Below the pieces are notes generated by a model. The model searched no databases, had not been told where the DNA came from, and was given only the letters and a program-made list of their open reading frames with translations. DNA of 64,000 nt, taken from assembly GCF_027924605.1 (NCBI RefSeq), contig NZ_AP027042.1, positions 4,255,524 to 4,319,523 of the forward strand, in the 5' to 3' direction. The number at the start of each line of letters is the position of its first letter. Within the stretch, counting starts at the first letter, position 1. Made by a program: the position numbers and the translations under genes. This document shows, one piece after another, positions 63,582-64,000 of the stretch. Origin of the DNA: Dyella sp. GSA-30 (GTDB lineage: Bacteria; Pseudomonadota; Gammaproteobacteria; Xanthomonadales; Rhodanobacteraceae).

Positions 63582-64000
63582 CTAGCCTATTCTCGGCAAC
63601 TGCCAACCGAACCGAACGGCCGCTACTCGCAACGCGAAGCACACGACGAAGCCCAGCACCGCCGCCACGGCCGGCGGGCACCCAAGCCGACGACCGACGA
63701 CGACGACCAGCGCACCGAGTAAAGCCGCGCTCGCATAGATGTCCGCGACCAGCACGACAGGCACGCGTGCAAGCAGCATGTCGCGCATGACACCGCCACC
63801 GCAACCGGTTATCGCGCCCATCAGGATGGCGATAAACGGGTTGATCTTGAAGTCGAGTGCTTTCTCTGCACCGGCCACGGCAAACAATGCGAGGCCGGCC
63901 GCATCGAGCGTCGTCAAGAGCACTGCAGGCACGGTCTCGATCTGCGTATGAATCAGAAACGTAACCAACCCGGTGACAAACGCCAGCACCGGATAACGCC
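63582..64000 (-). CDS. TRIC-family (YadS/UPF0126-like) membrane channel, C-terminal part
   Basis: The gene runs in from the right edge; about 139 residues are seen of a usual 200-210. The second repeat is complete: DAAGLALFAVAGAEKAL, the Gly-rich pore segment GAITGCGGGVMRDMLL and three membrane helices to the end. TRIC-type channels are cation-conducting trimers. The upstream helices lie outside the window. Confidence 0.88.
   Translation of the reverse strand, partial: RYPVLAFVTGLVTFLIHTQIETVPAVLLTTLDAAGLALFAVAGAEKALDFKINPFIAILMGAITGCGGGVMRDMLLARVPVVLVADIYASAALLGALVVVVGRRLGCPPAVAAVLGFVVCFALRVAAVRFGWQLPRIG

Overview
This is a GC-rich bacterial chromosome segment, densely coded on both strands. 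Protein similarity, the three families of REP-like inverted repeats and the gene types (PgaA-type exporter, FecR/CHASE2 pair, archaic Csu pili, YbfB/YjiJ MFS transporter, TRIC channel) suggest a gammaproteobacterium of the Xanthomonadales, probably Rhodanobacteraceae (Dyella/Luteibacter/Rhodanobacter-like). This placement is inferred; no rRNA or tRNA gene is present to confirm it.

Layout. 0-3.4 kb (minus): the start of a PgaA-type exopolysaccharide porin gene, a PAS-GGDEF diguanylate cyclase, an SRPBCC protein, a GlsB/YeaQ stress protein and a small hypothetical. 3.8-12 kb: a divergent RcsB-like regulator and RcsC-like hybrid kinase, then a LysM-FecR protein and an output-less CHASE2 protein, an AT-rich gap and a secreted protein. 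12.3-17.2 kb: an outer-membrane efflux lipoprotein, an AI-2E family permease, an RhtA-like exporter and a DUF1330 protein. 17.4-26 kb: a LytS/LytTR two-component pair, a type I sulfatase and several unrecognised proteins. 26-27.7 kb: arsC-arsR divergent from arsH. 28.1-32.8 kb: a compact Csu-type chaperone-usher pilus operon. 32.9-37.2 kb: an amidohydrolase and an MFS/LysR divergent pair. 37.7-44 kb: a three-gene FAD-dependent sugar/polyol dehydrogenase complex, a stray phage-tailspike-like beta-helix gene and gluconokinase. 44.2-53.9 kb: DUF2278 and DUF2235 proteins, an SDR/LysR pair, an SMI1/KNR4 protein, a trimeric autotransporter adhesin, a frameshifted LysR gene and an S9 peptidase. 53.9-57.5 kb: a gene remnant and small membrane or secreted proteins, one with a poly-G frameshift at its start. 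57.8-63.4 kb: a membrane-anchored double-AAA+ ATPase translationally coupled to a small LMW-type phosphatase, an SDR and a lone ketosynthase. The window ends in a TRIC channel gene.

Themes. Much of the window concerns the cell surface and its control: exopolysaccharide export with its own c-di-GMP synthase, RcsB/RcsC-like phosphorelay, Csu pili, trimeric adhesin and FecR/CHASE2 envelope proteins. The most unusual items are the AAA+/phosphatase couple, the dehydrogenase complex whose catalytic subunits lack export signals but which includes a long mono-haem cytochrome, the CHASE2 protein with no output domain, the poly-G tract at a lipoprotein start, and a 26-bp repeated motif near the RcsB-like gene. 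Signs of decay or transfer include the LysR pseudogene, the NTF2-like remnant and the tailspike gene.
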